Assembly (NCBI RefSeq): GCF_004341365.1
Contig: NZ_SLXH01000008.1
Coordinates: 1 to 64,000 of the forward strand
Direction: 5' to 3'
Source: Simplicispira metamorpha
GTDB taxonomy: Bacteria > Pseudomonadota > Gammaproteobacteria > Burkholderiales > Burkholderiaceae_C
Length of the DNA stretch: 64,000 bases
In this document: in pieces, positions 48,828 through 57,719 of the stretch
Layout of the letters: every line of letters starts with the position of its first letter
Position numbering within the stretch: the first letter of the stretch is position 1
Notes under the pieces: generated by a model
Told to the model about the DNA's origin: nothing
The model's input: only the letters and a program-made list of their open reading frames with translations
Database searches by the model: none
Program-made: the position numbers and the translations under genes

Positions 48828-50465
48828 ATGCTGAACAACCTGCGCATCACACAGCGTTTTGTCGTCGTGCTTTTGGCGTATTGGATATCTTTCACGGCAG
48901 TGGTGGCGGTCAGTCTCTGGGGGCTGGTGTCGGCCCGTGACAGCCTCAAGACGGTGCACACCGAGGCCATGCACTGGGCGCTGCTGGCCGAAGAAAACAT
49001 ACAAATCCAGTTGCAAACGCGCATGCAGGTGTTGCTGGCCTTTCAGCACGCGCCCGACAGCCCTCTGGCGGCTGTCCATTCCCACCCCACCAGCCTGCAC
49101 CTGCAAACCATTGCCGATAACCAGGCGCGGGCTGCCGTGCTGAACAAAGAGATCGAAGCCGGCGCAGCCACCGATGCCCGGGCGCAGCAGTTGCTCCAGA
49201 CCCAGCAGGGCCTGCGCAACGCCTGGCGCGACAAGTTGCGCCCCACCCTCGACGCCATCAAGGCAGAAGATTTCAATCCGCAGGTGATGGAACGCTTCCT
49301 GGAAGCCAGCCGCACCGAGGGCGAGGCCCTGATCAAGTCCATGGCCGCGTTCCGCGACTACCAGGTTTCGCGCGCTGATGCGGCCTACCAGGACGCCGAG
49401 CACCGCTACAACATCGCCCTGCTGGTGTTTGTGCTGACCACGGTGCTGGGCGGTGTTCCGGCCTCGGTGCTGTCGCTGACGCTGCTGTCGCGCCTGCGCT
49501 CGGGTTTTCGCCAGGCCGGTGAGGCCACGGCGGCCATTGCCAACAGCGATTTGTCGCAGTCGGTGGTTTGCAGCGGCAGCGATGAAATCGCCTCCCTGCT
49601 CGGCCAGGTTGAAGCCATGCGCACCAATCTGCACAACGCCATCGGCCAGGTGCGCGGTGGTGCCGACGCCATTGCCGGTGCGGCCTCCGAAGTGGCCACG
49701 GGCACGCAGGATTTGTCCGATCGCACCGAGGCGCAGGCCAGCTCGCTGGAACAGACGGCATCGGCCACCGAGCAGCTCTCGGGCACGGTGCAGCACAACG
49801 CCGACAGCGCCAACCAGGCCAACCAGCTGGCCGTGGCCGCCACCGGCGTGGCCGAGCGCGGCGGGGCTGTGGTGGCGCAGGTGGTGGACACCATGGAGGC
49901 CATCAACGCTTCCTCGCGCAAGATCGTGGACATCATCAGCGTGATCGACGGCATTGCATTCCAGACCAACATCCTCGCCCTGAACGCTGCCGTCGAGGCC
50001 GCGCGCGCGGGTGAGCAGGGCCGGGGCTTTGCCGTGGTGGCCTCTGAGGTGCGCAGCCTGGCCCAGCGCAGTGCCGAAGCGGCCAAAGAGGTGCGTGCCC
50101 TCATCACCAACTCCGTGGACAAGGTGGGCGTGGGCAGCCAGCAGGTGGCCCAGGCCGGCGCCACCATGCAGGAGATCGTGACGGGCATCCAGCGCGTGGC
50201 TGACATCGTGGGCGAGATCGCCTCGGCCAGCCGTGAGCAGTCTTCTGGCCTGGCGCAGATCAACCAGGCGGTGGCGGACCTGGACGGTGTGACGCAGCAA
50301 AACGCCGCACTGGTAGAGCAGACCTCTGCCGCCTCCAGCGCCTTGCAGGAGCAGTCGCGCCAGCTCGCTGGTCTGGCCGCTTCATTTACTTTGCAGTCTG
50401 GCAGCAGACCGCAGGCGATAGCCCCGCAGCGCAAGCGCGCCCCCCAGGCGCTGACCCACTCATAA
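48828..50465 (+). CDS. Methyl-accepting chemotaxis protein
   Basis: A 545-residue receptor. An N-terminal transmembrane helix (residues about 10-33, [20 protein letters not shown]) is followed by a periplasmic helical sensor domain (about 35-190) and a second transmembrane helix ([20 protein letters not shown]). HAMP-like sequence and the cytoplasmic signalling helices follow. The highly conserved hairpin tip [22 protein letters not shown]-type sequence is present as [20 protein letters not shown], then [40 protein letters not shown] marks a methylation helix. The C terminus lacks an NWETF pentapeptide. The ligand is unknown. The fapA-like gene begins 17 bases later on the same strand. Confidence 0.93.
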   Translation: MLNNLRITQRFVVVLLAYWISFTAVVAVSLWGLVSARDSLKTVHTEAMHWALLAEENIQIQLQTRMQVLLAFQHAPDSPLAAVHSHPTSLHLQTIADNQARAAVLNKEIEAGAATDARAQQLLQTQQGLRNAWRDKLRPTLDAIKAEDFNPQVMERFLEASRTEGEALIKSMAAFRDYQVSRADAAYQDAEHRYNIALLVFVLTTVLGGVPASVLSLTLLSRLRSGFRQAGEATAAIANSDLSQSVVCSGSDEIASLLGQVEAMRTNLHNAIGQVRGGADAIAGAASEVATGTQDLSDRTEAQASSLEQTASATEQLSGTVQHNADSANQANQLAVAATGVAERGGAVVAQVVDTMEAINASSRKIVDIISVIDGIAFQTNILALNAAVEAARAGEQGRGFAVVASEVRSLAQRSAEAAKEVRALITNSVDKVGVGSQQVAQAGATMQEIVTGIQRVADIVGEIASASREQSSGLAQINQAVADLDGVTQQNAALVEQTSAASSALQEQSRQLAGLAASFTLQSGSRPQAIAPQRKRAPQALTHS

Positions 50466-50481
50466 GAAATCAGAGAGACAT

Positions 50482-52098
50482 ATGTCCGCAATCCACTTTC
50501 CCGGCATTACGTTCAATGAAGCCGATGGCCAGATTTTGCTGGTTTCGCAGCCTGTGCAGGGGCGCGCTGCCATGGACGCTGCCACCTTGCACCAACTGCT
50601 GGTGCAAGAAGGCTACGGCGATTGCCGGCTCGATGCCGAGGCCATCGCCAGCGCGGCCGAGATGTGCAATGTGCAGCAGGAGCCTTTTGGTATCCAGCTG
50701 GCGCAGCGCCTGGACGCCGAGTACCAGGTTCACACCAGTTCCGATGGCATGACGGCCACGCTCAGCATCATCCCGCCCGTGGGTGGCAAGCCTGCTGCGC
50801 CAGAACAGGCCTTGCAGGCCCTGACCCTGGCCGGTGTGGTGTTTGGCATTGACCAGACGGCCGTGTCGCAGGCCTGCCAGAAGGGCAGTTGCAGCCATGT
50901 CATCGTGGCCCGGGGGGTACATGCCCAGGATGGCGCAGACGCTGTCTTTGAAGACCTGGTGCCGCATACCGTGAATCGCGAGCCCACACTCGACGAGAAC
51001 GGCCTGATCGACTACCGCGAACGCGGCGCCATCGAGACAGTGCAGCCCGGCGATGCGCTGATGCGGCGCACTCCGGCCACCGCAGGCATTGATGGCCACA
51101 GCGTCAAGGGCGGCGTGGTCAAGGCCCAGCCAGGCAAAGACCGGCACTTTGCCGCAGGCCTGAGCGGCGCTGAAGTCTCCAGCGACGACCCCTGCGTGCT
51201 GGTGGCCGCCGTCAGCGGGCAGCCGGTGCGGGTCGATTGCGGCGTGACGGTGGAGCCTGTGGTGCGCTTCAAAGAAGTCAACATGGCCACGGGCAACATC
51301 CACTTTGATGGCAACGTCCACGTTACGGGCGAGGTGGTGCAGGGCATGAAGGTGGTGGCCAGTGGCGACATCGTGGTCGATGGCATGGTGGACTCGGGCA
51401 TGCTGGAAGCGGGCGGCAACATCCAGGTAGCGGGCGGGGTGATTGGCCGCTCTGCGCTGCGGGCCGGTGGCTCGGTGACAGTGCGGTTTGCCGAGGGCGT
51501 CAAAATCCATGCCGGCACCGTGATTGCCATCAAGGACATGGCCCTGGAGTGCGAGCTTGATTCGCTCAACCAGATCATTGTGGGCGCGGGCTCGCGCCAA
51601 AAGGGGCGTTTGATTGGAGGCGTGGCCACGGCAACCATGCTGGTGCGTGTGTCCACCCTGGGCTCGGACAAGGCGGGTGCCACCAAGGTGGTGCTGGGCG
51701 TGAACCGGGCGCTGGAAGAGCAGTACGCCGCCTTGCTCAAGCGCATCGACGAAGAAAAAGCCCAGGAGACGCGGCTGGAGCAACTGATCAAGCAACTCAA
51801 GGTGGCCGATCCCAAAGGCATTCTGGAGCGCGCCCGTGCCTCGTGGCAGCAGGCGGTGCTGGTGTGGGGCAAGTCCTTGAAAGAGCGCGAGGCGCTGGAA
51901 AAAGAGCTGGAGGCCACGCGCGCCGCGCGCCTGGAGGTGGCGGTGGGTACGGCGGGGGCGGTGGAGTTGTCGTTGTGCAAGCTCACGGCCCGCCTGCGCC
52001 GCGAGTTTGATCGCGGTGTGTTTGCCCTGGACGCTGGCGGTGATCTGGTGTTCACGGGCACGGATGGCACGCCGCAGTTGCTGGCGCGCCTGGCCTGA
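50482..52098 (+). CDS. FapA-family (DUF342) protein
   Basis: A 538-residue protein of the DUF342/FapA family (flagellar assembly protein A-like). The N-terminal third is mixed. Residues about 260-400 form a repeated right-handed beta-helix-like region with Gly-rich steps (VNMATGNIHFDGNVHVTGEV, VQGMKVVASGDIVVDGMVDS, AGGNIQVAGGVIGRSALRAG), characteristic of DUF342. A C-terminal coiled coil follows (AALLKRIDEEKAQETRLEQL). The family is linked to motility and cell-surface polarity in Vibrio and other bacteria, but mechanism is unclear. It is directly downstream of a chemoreceptor gene and probably cotranscribed, which supports a motility or taxis role. Confidence 0.88.
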   Translation: MSAIHFPGITFNEADGQILLVSQPVQGRAAMDAATLHQLLVQEGYGDCRLDAEAIASAAEMCNVQQEPFGIQLAQRLDAEYQVHTSSDGMTATLSIIPPVGGKPAAPEQALQALTLAGVVFGIDQTAVSQACQKGSCSHVIVARGVHAQDGADAVFEDLVPHTVNREPTLDENGLIDYRERGAIETVQPGDALMRRTPATAGIDGHSVKGGVVKAQPGKDRHFAAGLSGAEVSSDDPCVLVAAVSGQPVRVDCGVTVEPVVRFKEVNMATGNIHFDGNVHVTGEVVQGMKVVASGDIVVDGMVDSGMLEAGGNIQVAGGVIGRSALRAGGSVTVRFAEGVKIHAGTVIAIKDMALECELDSLNQIIVGAGSRQKGRLIGGVATATMLVRVSTLGSDKAGATKVVLGVNRALEEQYAALLKRIDEEKAQETRLEQLIKQLKVADPKGILERARASWQQAVLVWGKSLKEREALEKELEATRAARLEVAVGTAGAVELSLCKLTARLRREFDRGVFALDAGGDLVFTGTDGTPQLLARLA

Positions 52099-52128
52099 GC
52101 CTGCCAACAGCGTCTCGCACAGGCGCGT

Positions 52129-52974
52129 TCACATGCGCAGTGCGCGCGCCAGCATCAGCGGGCCGTCCCAGGCGCGGATACGGGGGCGGGTGTGCAGGCT
52201 GGCGCCGCGTGGCGCGTCTATCTTGTCGAGGATGCGCAAACCGCCTTGCACCACCAGGCGCAGCTCCCAGCCAGCGCGCCCGGGCAGGCGGTGTACCAGT
52301 TTTGCACCTTTTAGCATGGTGGCCCTTGCCCAGTCTGCGCTGGCAGCTATCAATTCAGTAGTATTTGGCGTGCTGTGCAGGGGCAATAAATCGGCGCGCT
52401 GCACGCCGTGGGTGGCGCAGTCGGCATCGGGCAGGTAAAAGCGCCCGCGCGGAATATCCACACTCAGGTCTTGCCAGAAGTTGATCAGTTGCAGCGCGGT
52501 GCAGATGGCGTCGCTCTCTTGCAGCGCCTCGGGGCTGTTCACGCCGTAGAGGTGCAGCAGCAGCCGCCCGACCGGGTTGGCCGAGCGGCGGCAGTAGTCC
52601 AGCAGCTCGGCGCGGTCGGCGTAGCCAGCGGCTGCGGCGGTTTTGCGCACGTCCTGGGCAAAGGCGCTGAGCAGGTCGTCCAGCAGCGGCACGGGCAACT
52701 GTGTCTGGCGCAGCACCGGTGCCAGCGGCACAAACACGCTGGCCCAGCGCGCCGAGGGTGCTGTGCCTGCGGCGATGGCGTGCAGGTCGGCACGGTAGGC
52801 GGCCAGGTCGGCCAGGCGCTGCGCGGTGCTGGCGTCGCCCTCGTCGGCCAGGTCGTCGGCGGTGCGCGCAAAGGCGTAAATGGCGGCGATGGGCGCGCGC
52901 AGGTGCGGCGGGCACAAGAGCGAGGCGACCGGAAAGTTCTCGTAGTGGGTGATGGGGGCGGGCTGGGTGTTCAC
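52129..52974 (-). CDS. hpnC: Hydroxysqualene synthase (HpnC)
   Basis: A 281-residue trans-isoprenyl synthase-fold enzyme that converts presqualene diphosphate to hydroxysqualene. The start at 52974 gives MNTQPAPITHYENFPVASLL. Asp-rich motif one is YAFARTADDLADEGDAS and motif two INFWQDLSVDIPRGRFYLPD. LLDYCRRSANPVGRLLLHLY is typical for HpnC. Residues about 204-221 (NTTELIAASADWARATML) are encoded by a diverged copy of the dispersed repeat, apparently tolerated in a helix near the C terminus. The gene is separated from hpnD/hpnE by a plus-strand chemoreceptor-FapA pair, an interruption of the usual hpnCDE order. Confidence 0.9.
   Translation of the reverse strand: MNTQPAPITHYENFPVASLLCPPHLRAPIAAIYAFARTADDLADEGDASTAQRLADLAAYRADLHAIAAGTAPSARWASVFVPLAPVLRQTQLPVPLLDDLLSAFAQDVRKTAAAAGYADRAELLDYCRRSANPVGRLLLHLYGVNSPEALQESDAICTALQLINFWQDLSVDIPRGRFYLPDADCATHGVQRADLLPLHSTPNTTELIAASADWARATMLKGAKLVHRLPGRAGWELRLVVQGGLRILDKIDAPRGASLHTRPRIRAWDGPLMLARALRM
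52312..52364 (+). repeat. Dispersed repeat copy within hpnC
   Basis: Plus-strand sequence ttagcatggtggcccttgcc, then cagtctgcgctggcagctat and caattcagtagtat matches the family core. It overlaps coding sequence on the opposite strand and stays in frame. Confidence 0.6.
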
Positions 52975-52989
52975 GGTGTGGATTGTCGC

Positions 52990-53019
52990 TTGACAGCGCA
53001 GGCAGGTATCCTCTAGATT
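52990..53019 (+). promoter_or_regulatory. Sigma70-type promoter for the RND efflux operon
   Basis: A perfect -35 TTGACA (52990-52995) and a -10 TAGATT (53014-53019, four of six) are 18 bases apart. The expected start is near 53026, inside the operator that overlaps the -10, and 34 bases before the ATG. Confidence 0.55.
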
Positions 53020-53040
53020 ACTAACCAGTCAGTCAGTAAT
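53017..53040. promoter_or_regulatory. TetR-type operator overlapping the efflux promoter
   Basis: attactaaccagtcagtcag then taat: 24 bases with perfect outer arms (attact and agtaat) and an imperfect inner palindrome containing three tandem cagt units. This style of sequence is bound by TetR-family repressors of RND pumps. It overlaps the -10 box and start point, as a repressor site should. Confidence 0.55.
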
Positions 53041-53059
53041 TTTTTCACCGGACTTTTTC

Positions 53060-54268
53060 ATGCGCACTTTGATCGCACCGTGGCCCCGTTGTGGGGTTTT
53101 TTTTCTGTGTGCCGCAGCCGGTTGGCTGACCGGCTGTTCGCGGCCCGAGCCGCTGCCCGAGCCGGTGCGTGCAGTCAAACTGCTGACGGTGGGCGTGGGG
53201 GCATTGCAGTCGCAGGTGGAGTATGCGGGCGAGGTGCGTGCGCGTGTGGAGTCGCGCCTGGGCTTTCGGGTGGCGGGCAAGATCGTCCAGCGCCAGGCCG
53301 AGCTGGGCCAGCGGGTGCGGGCCGGTCAGGTGCTGGCGCAGCTCGATCCGCAGGATTACCAGTTGGCCGCGCAGGCCGCGCAGGCCCAGGTCAGCGCTGC
53401 GCAAACCCAGCGTGATCTGGCCGCAGCTGATTTGCAGCGCTATGCCGCCCTGAAAAACCAGAATTTCATCAGCGGCGCCGAGTTACAGCGCCGCGAGGCC
53501 ACGCTCCAGGCCGCCCAGGCTGCGCTGGCGCAGGCGCGCGCGCAGTCGTCGGCCCAGGGCAACCAGGCGCAGTACACGCGGCTGCTGGCCGATGTGGCGG
53601 GCGTGGTCACGGCCATTGAAGCCGAGCCCGGCCAGGTGGTGGCGGCGGGCACGCCGGTGGTGCGCATTGCCCAGGACGGTGCGCGCGATGTGGTGTTTGC
53701 CGTGCCCGAGGACAAAGTGGCGCAGATACAGGTGGGCCAGGCCGTGGGCGTGCGCGCCTGGGCAGGCGGTGCGCCGCTGCAAGGGCGGGTGCGTGAGGTG
53801 GCCGCCAGCGCCGATCCGGTGACGCGCACCTTTGCCGTCAAAGTGGGCATAGACGCCGCCACGGCACCCGCGTTGGGGGCCACGGTGTACGTCACGCCGC
53901 AGGTGCTCAGCCATGTGGGCATACCGGCCATCACGCTGCCCACCACGGCGCTGCGCCAGCAGGGCCAGGGCACGGCGGTGTGGGTGTACGACCCGGCCAC
54001 CAGTACCGTGCGCTCGCAGGATGTGCAAATCGCCACGGCCGATGGCAACGCCGCCGTGGTGGCTGCGGGCCTGGCGCCGGGCATGCAGGTGGTGGCCACG
54101 GGCGTGCATGTGCTCTCGCCGGGGCAGAAGGTGACGGTATATGAGCAAAAATGGGCTCAAACGCCCGCCAGTGCAGCGCAAGCAGCTCCTGAAAAAGTAG
54201 CACCCAAAGACCTGACCCTTGCGCCTGCTGCGGCCTCTGGTGCCATCCCCGCTGCTTCCCAGCCGTGA
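53060..54268 (+). CDS. RND efflux periplasmic adaptor (membrane fusion lipoprotein)
   Basis: A 402-residue protein. The N terminus has a signal peptide ending in a lipobox, GWLTGC, with the lipidated Cys at residue 26. Barrel-sandwich and coiled-coil segments follow: EVRARVESRLGFRVAGKIVQ, RQAELGQRVRAGQVLAQLDP, then a helical hairpin (AAQAAQAQVSAAQTQRDLAA) and RLLADVAGVVTAIEAEPGQV. It links the inner-membrane RND pump encoded next to an outer-membrane channel. The C-terminal 40 residues (EQKWAQTPASAAQAAPEKVA) coincide with a diverged repeat copy and a Pro/Ala tail, and are probably not part of the fold. The outer-membrane factor is not in the window. Confidence 0.92.
   Translation: MRTLIAPWPRCGVFFLCAAAGWLTGCSRPEPLPEPVRAVKLLTVGVGALQSQVEYAGEVRARVESRLGFRVAGKIVQRQAELGQRVRAGQVLAQLDPQDYQLAAQAAQAQVSAAQTQRDLAAADLQRYAALKNQNFISGAELQRREATLQAAQAALAQARAQSSAQGNQAQYTRLLADVAGVVTAIEAEPGQVVAAGTPVVRIAQDGARDVVFAVPEDKVAQIQVGQAVGVRAWAGGAPLQGRVREVAASADPVTRTFAVKVGIDAATAPALGATVYVTPQVLSHVGIPAITLPTTALRQQGQGTAVWVYDPATSTVRSQDVQIATADGNAAVVAAGLAPGMQVVATGVHVLSPGQKVTVYEQKWAQTPASAAQAAPEKVAPKDLTLAPAAASGAIPAASQP
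54146..54199 (+). repeat. Dispersed repeat copy within the adaptor gene (diverged)
   Basis: aaaaatgggctcaaacgccc, then gccagtgcagcgcaagcagc and tcctgaaaaagtagc. It is related to the family, but the core end ctcctg replaces tatcaa. It encodes the C-terminal tail of the adaptor. Confidence 0.5.
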
Positions 54269-54275
54269 GCCGACC

Positions 54276-57200
54276 ATGACGCCAGTGCAACCAAAACCGG
54301 GTTTCAACCTTTCCAAATGGGCGCTCGACCATCCGGCCCTGACGCGCTACCTGATGGTGGTGCTCTTGCTGATGGGCGTGGGGGCCTATTTCCAGCTGGG
54401 GCAGGATGAAGACCCGCCGTTCACCTTCCGTGCCATGGTGGTGCGCACCTACTGGCCCGGCGCCACTGCGCAGCAGGTGGCCGAGCAGGTCACCGACAAG
54501 ATCGAACGCACGCTGCAAGAGGTGCCTTACGCCGACAAAATCCGCAGCTATTCCAAGCCGGGCGAGTCGCAAATCATCTTTCAGATCAAAGACTCCTCTA
54601 AGGCCAGCGAGGTGGCCAACGTCTGGTATGCCGTGCGCAAAAAGGTGGGCGATATGCGCTACACCTTGCCCCAGGGCGTGCAGGGGCCGTTCTTCAATGA
54701 CGACTTTGGCGACGTCTACGGCGTCATCTACGCGCTGGAGGCCGACGGCTTCAGCAACGCCGAGCTGAAAAACTTTGCCGACGATGTGCGCCAGCAGCTG
54801 CTGCGCGTGCCCGATGTGGCCAAGGTCGAGCTGTTTGGCGTGCAGGATGAGAAGCTGTTTGTCGAAATCTCGCAAAAGCGCCTCGCGCAGCTGGGTCTGG
54901 ACATGAACCAGGTGCTGGCACAGTTGGGCCAGCAAAACGCGGTCGAAAACGCTGGCGCCGTGCAGACGCCACAAGATGTGGTGCAGGTGCGCGTAGGGGG
55001 GCAGTTCAATGCCATTGACGAGCTGCGCGCCATGCCGATTCGCGGTGCCTCGGGGCGCCAGCTGCGCCTGTCGGACATTGCCGAGGTGCAGCGCGGCTAT
55101 GTGGATCCACCCAACGTCAAGGTGCGCCACCAGGGCCAGGAGGTGATTGCGCTGGGCGTTTCCATGGCCAAGGGCGGCGACATCATTGCCCTGGGCAAGG
55201 CGCTGCACGCCACCACCGATCGCATCGCCAAGCAATTGCCCGCCGGTGTGCGGTTGGTCAACGTGCAAGACCAGCCCAAGGCGGTAGCCAGTTCGGTCAA
55301 TGAGTTTGTCAAAGTGCTGATCGAGGCCGTGGTGATTGTGCTGGCCGTGAGTTTCCTGGCCCTGGGCTTGCACCAGCGCAGCGGCCACCACCCTTGGTAC
55401 AAGCGCTGGTACATCGACCCCCGACCCGGGCTGGTGGTGGGCATCACCATTCCGCTGGTGCTGGCGGTGACGTTTCTGGCCATGTGGTACTGGGGCATTG
55501 GCCTGCACAAAATCTCGCTGGGCTCGCTGATCATCGCCCTGGGCCTGCTGGTGGACGACGCCATCATTGCCGTCGAGATGATGGTGCGCAAGATGGAAGA
55601 GGGCTACGACAAGGTGCGCGCCGCCACCTTTGCCTACGAGATCACGGCCATCCCGATGCTGACGGGCACCTTGATCACAGCAGCGGGCTTTTTGCCCATC
55701 GGCATCGCCAAATCGGTCACGGGCGAATACACCTTTGCCATCTTTGCCGTGACGGTGATTGCGCTGGTGCTGTCGTGGATTGTGTCGGTGTATTTTGTGC
55801 CCTACCTGGGGACGCTGCTGCTCAAAACGCCCGCCCACGTGCAGTTGCTGCCCGCCGGCCCGGGCGTGGCCGATGGCATCACCGCCGACCCGCACGAGGT
55901 GTTTGACAGCCCGTTCTACACCGCCTTTCGCCGCGCAGTGCATTGGTGCGTGGAGCACCGCTGGATCACCATCGGCGTCACGGTGCTGATTTTTGCGCTG
56001 GGCATTGTCGGCATGGGCCGGGTGCAGCAGCAGTTCTTCCCGGATTCGAGCCGGCCTGAAATTCTGGTGGATGTGTGGTTTCCGGAGGGCACATCGTTTG
56101 CGGGCAACGAGGAGGTCACGCGCCGCGTGGAAGCGCGCCTGCGCGCCGAGCCGGGCGTGGCCAGCGTGAGCACCTGGGTGGGTTCGGGCGTGCCGCGTTT
56201 TTACCTGCCGCTGGACCAGGTGTTTCCGCAGACCAACGTGTCGCAGTTCATCGTGCTGTCGCAGGATTTGGCGGTGCGCGAGGCGCTGCGCGTCAAGCTG
56301 CCTGCGCTGCTGGCCACGGAATTTCCCGAGGTGCGTGGCCGCGTCAAGCTGCTGCCCAACGGGCCACCAGTGCCGTACCCGGTGCAATTTCGCGTGGTGG
56401 GCACCGACCCGACCGTGCTGCGTGCGCGGGCCGATGAAGTCAAAGAGGCGCTGCGCGCTGCGCCACAAATGCGCGGCGTGAACGACAACTGGAACGAGTC
56501 GGTCAAGGTGCTGCGCCTGGAGATTGACCAGGCCAAGGCGCGTGCGCTGGGCGTGAGCAGCCAGTCGATTGCCCAGGCCTCCAAGGTGATGCAGTCGGGC
56601 GCCCAAGTGGGGCAGTACCGCGAGGGCGACAAGCTCATCGACATCGTGCTGCGCCAGCCTGAGCACGAGCGCCGCTTTATCACCGACATTGCCAATGCCT
56701 ACCTGCCTACGGCCTCGGGCCAGTCCATTCCACTGACGCAGATTGCCAAGCCGGTATTCACCTGGGAGCCGGGGGTGATGTGGCGCGAAAACCGCGATTA
56801 CGCCATCACGGTGCAAGGCGATGTGGTCGAGGGCCTGCAAGGCGCCACGGTGACGCAGGCGCTGTTGCCGCAACTGCGCCAGATTGAGGCCGCCTGGCAT
56901 AACGCTGGCCAGAACGCCTACCGCATTGAGGTGGCAGGGGCGGTGGAGGAAAGCTCCAAGGGCTCGTCGTCGATTGCGGCGGGCGTGCCCATCATGCTGT
57001 TCATCACCTTCACGCTGCTGATGCTGCAATTGCACAGCTTCAGCCGCGCCATGCTGGTGTTTTTGACCGGCCCGCTGGGCATTGCCGGAGTGGCGGGTGC
57101 GCTGCTGCTGCTGAACCGGCCTTTCGGCTTTGTGGCGCTGCTGGGCGTGATTGCACTGATGGGCATGATCCAGCGCAATTCAGTGATTTTGATTGACCAG

Positions 57201-57470
57201 ATCGAGCAAGACCGCGCGCGCGGTGTGCCCGCCTGGGACGCCATCGTTGAGTCGGCAGTGCGCCGCCTGCGCCCCATTGTGTTGACAGCTGCAGCGGCAG
57301 TGCTGGCCATGATTCCGCTCTCACGCAGCGTGTTCTGGGGCCCCATGGCCGTGGCCATCATGGGCGGGCTGGTGGTGGCGACGGTACTGACCTTGCTGGC
57401 GCTGCCTGCCATGTATGCCGCCTGGTTCCGGGTGCGCCGACCACCACCTGAAGTACCAGGTGGCTGCTAA
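54276..57470 (+). CDS. RND-family efflux transporter permease
   Basis: A 1064-residue proton-driven inner-membrane pump. ATG 54276 is the first start that fits the family (MTPVQPKPGFNLSKWALDHP); it lies seven bases after the adaptor stop. The two-fold RND plan is visible: TM1 (YLMVVLLLMGVGAYFQLGQD), a large periplasmic loop, and the TM2-TM6 block. TM4 carries the proton-relay Asp pair (LIIALGLLVDDAIIAVEMMV), followed by the second half ending GLVVATVLTLLALPAMYAAW. It contains EDPPFTFRAMVVRTYWPGAT near the start, as in MdtB-like and other HAE-type pumps. An unusual basic insert (LHQRSGHHPWYKRWYIDPRP) follows TM2. Substrates are unknown. Confidence 0.93.
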   Translation: MTPVQPKPGFNLSKWALDHPALTRYLMVVLLLMGVGAYFQLGQDEDPPFTFRAMVVRTYWPGATAQQVAEQVTDKIERTLQEVPYADKIRSYSKPGESQIIFQIKDSSKASEVANVWYAVRKKVGDMRYTLPQGVQGPFFNDDFGDVYGVIYALEADGFSNAELKNFADDVRQQLLRVPDVAKVELFGVQDEKLFVEISQKRLAQLGLDMNQVLAQLGQQNAVENAGAVQTPQDVVQVRVGGQFNAIDELRAMPIRGASGRQLRLSDIAEVQRGYVDPPNVKVRHQGQEVIALGVSMAKGGDIIALGKALHATTDRIAKQLPAGVRLVNVQDQPKAVASSVNEFVKVLIEAVVIVLAVSFLALGLHQRSGHHPWYKRWYIDPRPGLVVGITIPLVLAVTFLAMWYWGIGLHKISLGSLIIALGLLVDDAIIAVEMMVRKMEEGYDKVRAATFAYEITAIPMLTGTLITAAGFLPIGIAKSVTGEYTFAIFAVTVIALVLSWIVSVYFVPYLGTLLLKTPAHVQLLPAGPGVADGITADPHEVFDSPFYTAFRRAVHWCVEHRWITIGVTVLIFALGIVGMGRVQQQFFPDSSRPEILVDVWFPEGTSFAGNEEVTRRVEARLRAEPGVASVSTWVGSGVPRFYLPLDQVFPQTNVSQFIVLSQDLAVREALRVKLPALLATEFPEVRGRVKLLPNGPPVPYPVQFRVVGTDPTVLRARADEVKEALRAAPQMRGVNDNWNESVKVLRLEIDQAKARALGVSSQSIAQASKVMQSGAQVGQYREGDKLIDIVLRQPEHERRFITDIANAYLPTASGQSIPLTQIAKPVFTWEPGVMWRENRDYAITVQGDVVEGLQGATVTQALLPQLRQIEAAWHNAGQNAYRIEVAGAVEESSKGSSSIAAGVPIMLFITFTLLMLQLHSFSRAMLVFLTGPLGIAGVAGALLLLNRPFGFVALLGVIALMGMIQRNSVILIDQIEQDRARGVPAWDAIVESAVRRLRPIVLTAAAAVLAMIPLSRSVFWGPMAVAIMGGLVVATVLTLLALPAMYAAWFRVRRPPPEVPGGC

Positions 57471-57515
57471 TGGCTCTGCAACAGGTTAAAATCGAAAGTT
57501 GACCAGTTTCATGCG

Positions 57516-57549
57516 GGCGGCAAATTGACCCTTGCCGCCTGTTTGTTTG
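57516..57549 (+). terminator. Terminator-like hairpin after the RND operon
   Basis: ggcggcaa (57516-57523) and ttgccgcc (57532-57539) form a perfect eight-pair stem with an eight-base loop, followed by tgtttgttt. It lies 45 bases after the pump stop and 7 bases before tRNA-Leu. Confidence 0.7.
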
Positions 57550-57555
57550 AAGACT

Positions 57556-57642
57556 GCGCGGGTGGCGAAATTGGTAGACGCACCAGGTTTAGGTCCTGAC
57601 GGTAGCAATACTGTGGGGGTTCGAGTCCCCCCCCGCGCACCA
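57556..57642 (+). tRNA. tRNA-Leu (UAG)
   Basis: An 87-base tRNA including encoded CCA. The acceptor stem gcgcggg (57556-57562) pairs with cccgcgc before the discriminator a (57639). The D-arm (tggcgaaattggtagacgca), anticodon loop tttaggt with TAG at 57590-57592, long variable arm and T-arm (gggttcgagtcccc) are all present. The long variable arm fits class II tRNA-Leu. It decodes CUA-type leucine codons. Confidence 0.96.
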
Positions 57643-57719
57643 CCCATGTGAGACCTTGCCGCATACAGCGCCCGCCTCGGGGCAAGCAGGCATGTTTGAC
57701 TGACAAATTAGGAAGAGCC

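Noticed and set aside
53931-57035. Very long minus-strand frame opposite the RND adaptor and pump
   Set aside because: His/Gln/Arg-rich antisense translation without family similarity; the plus strand carries clear RND motifs.
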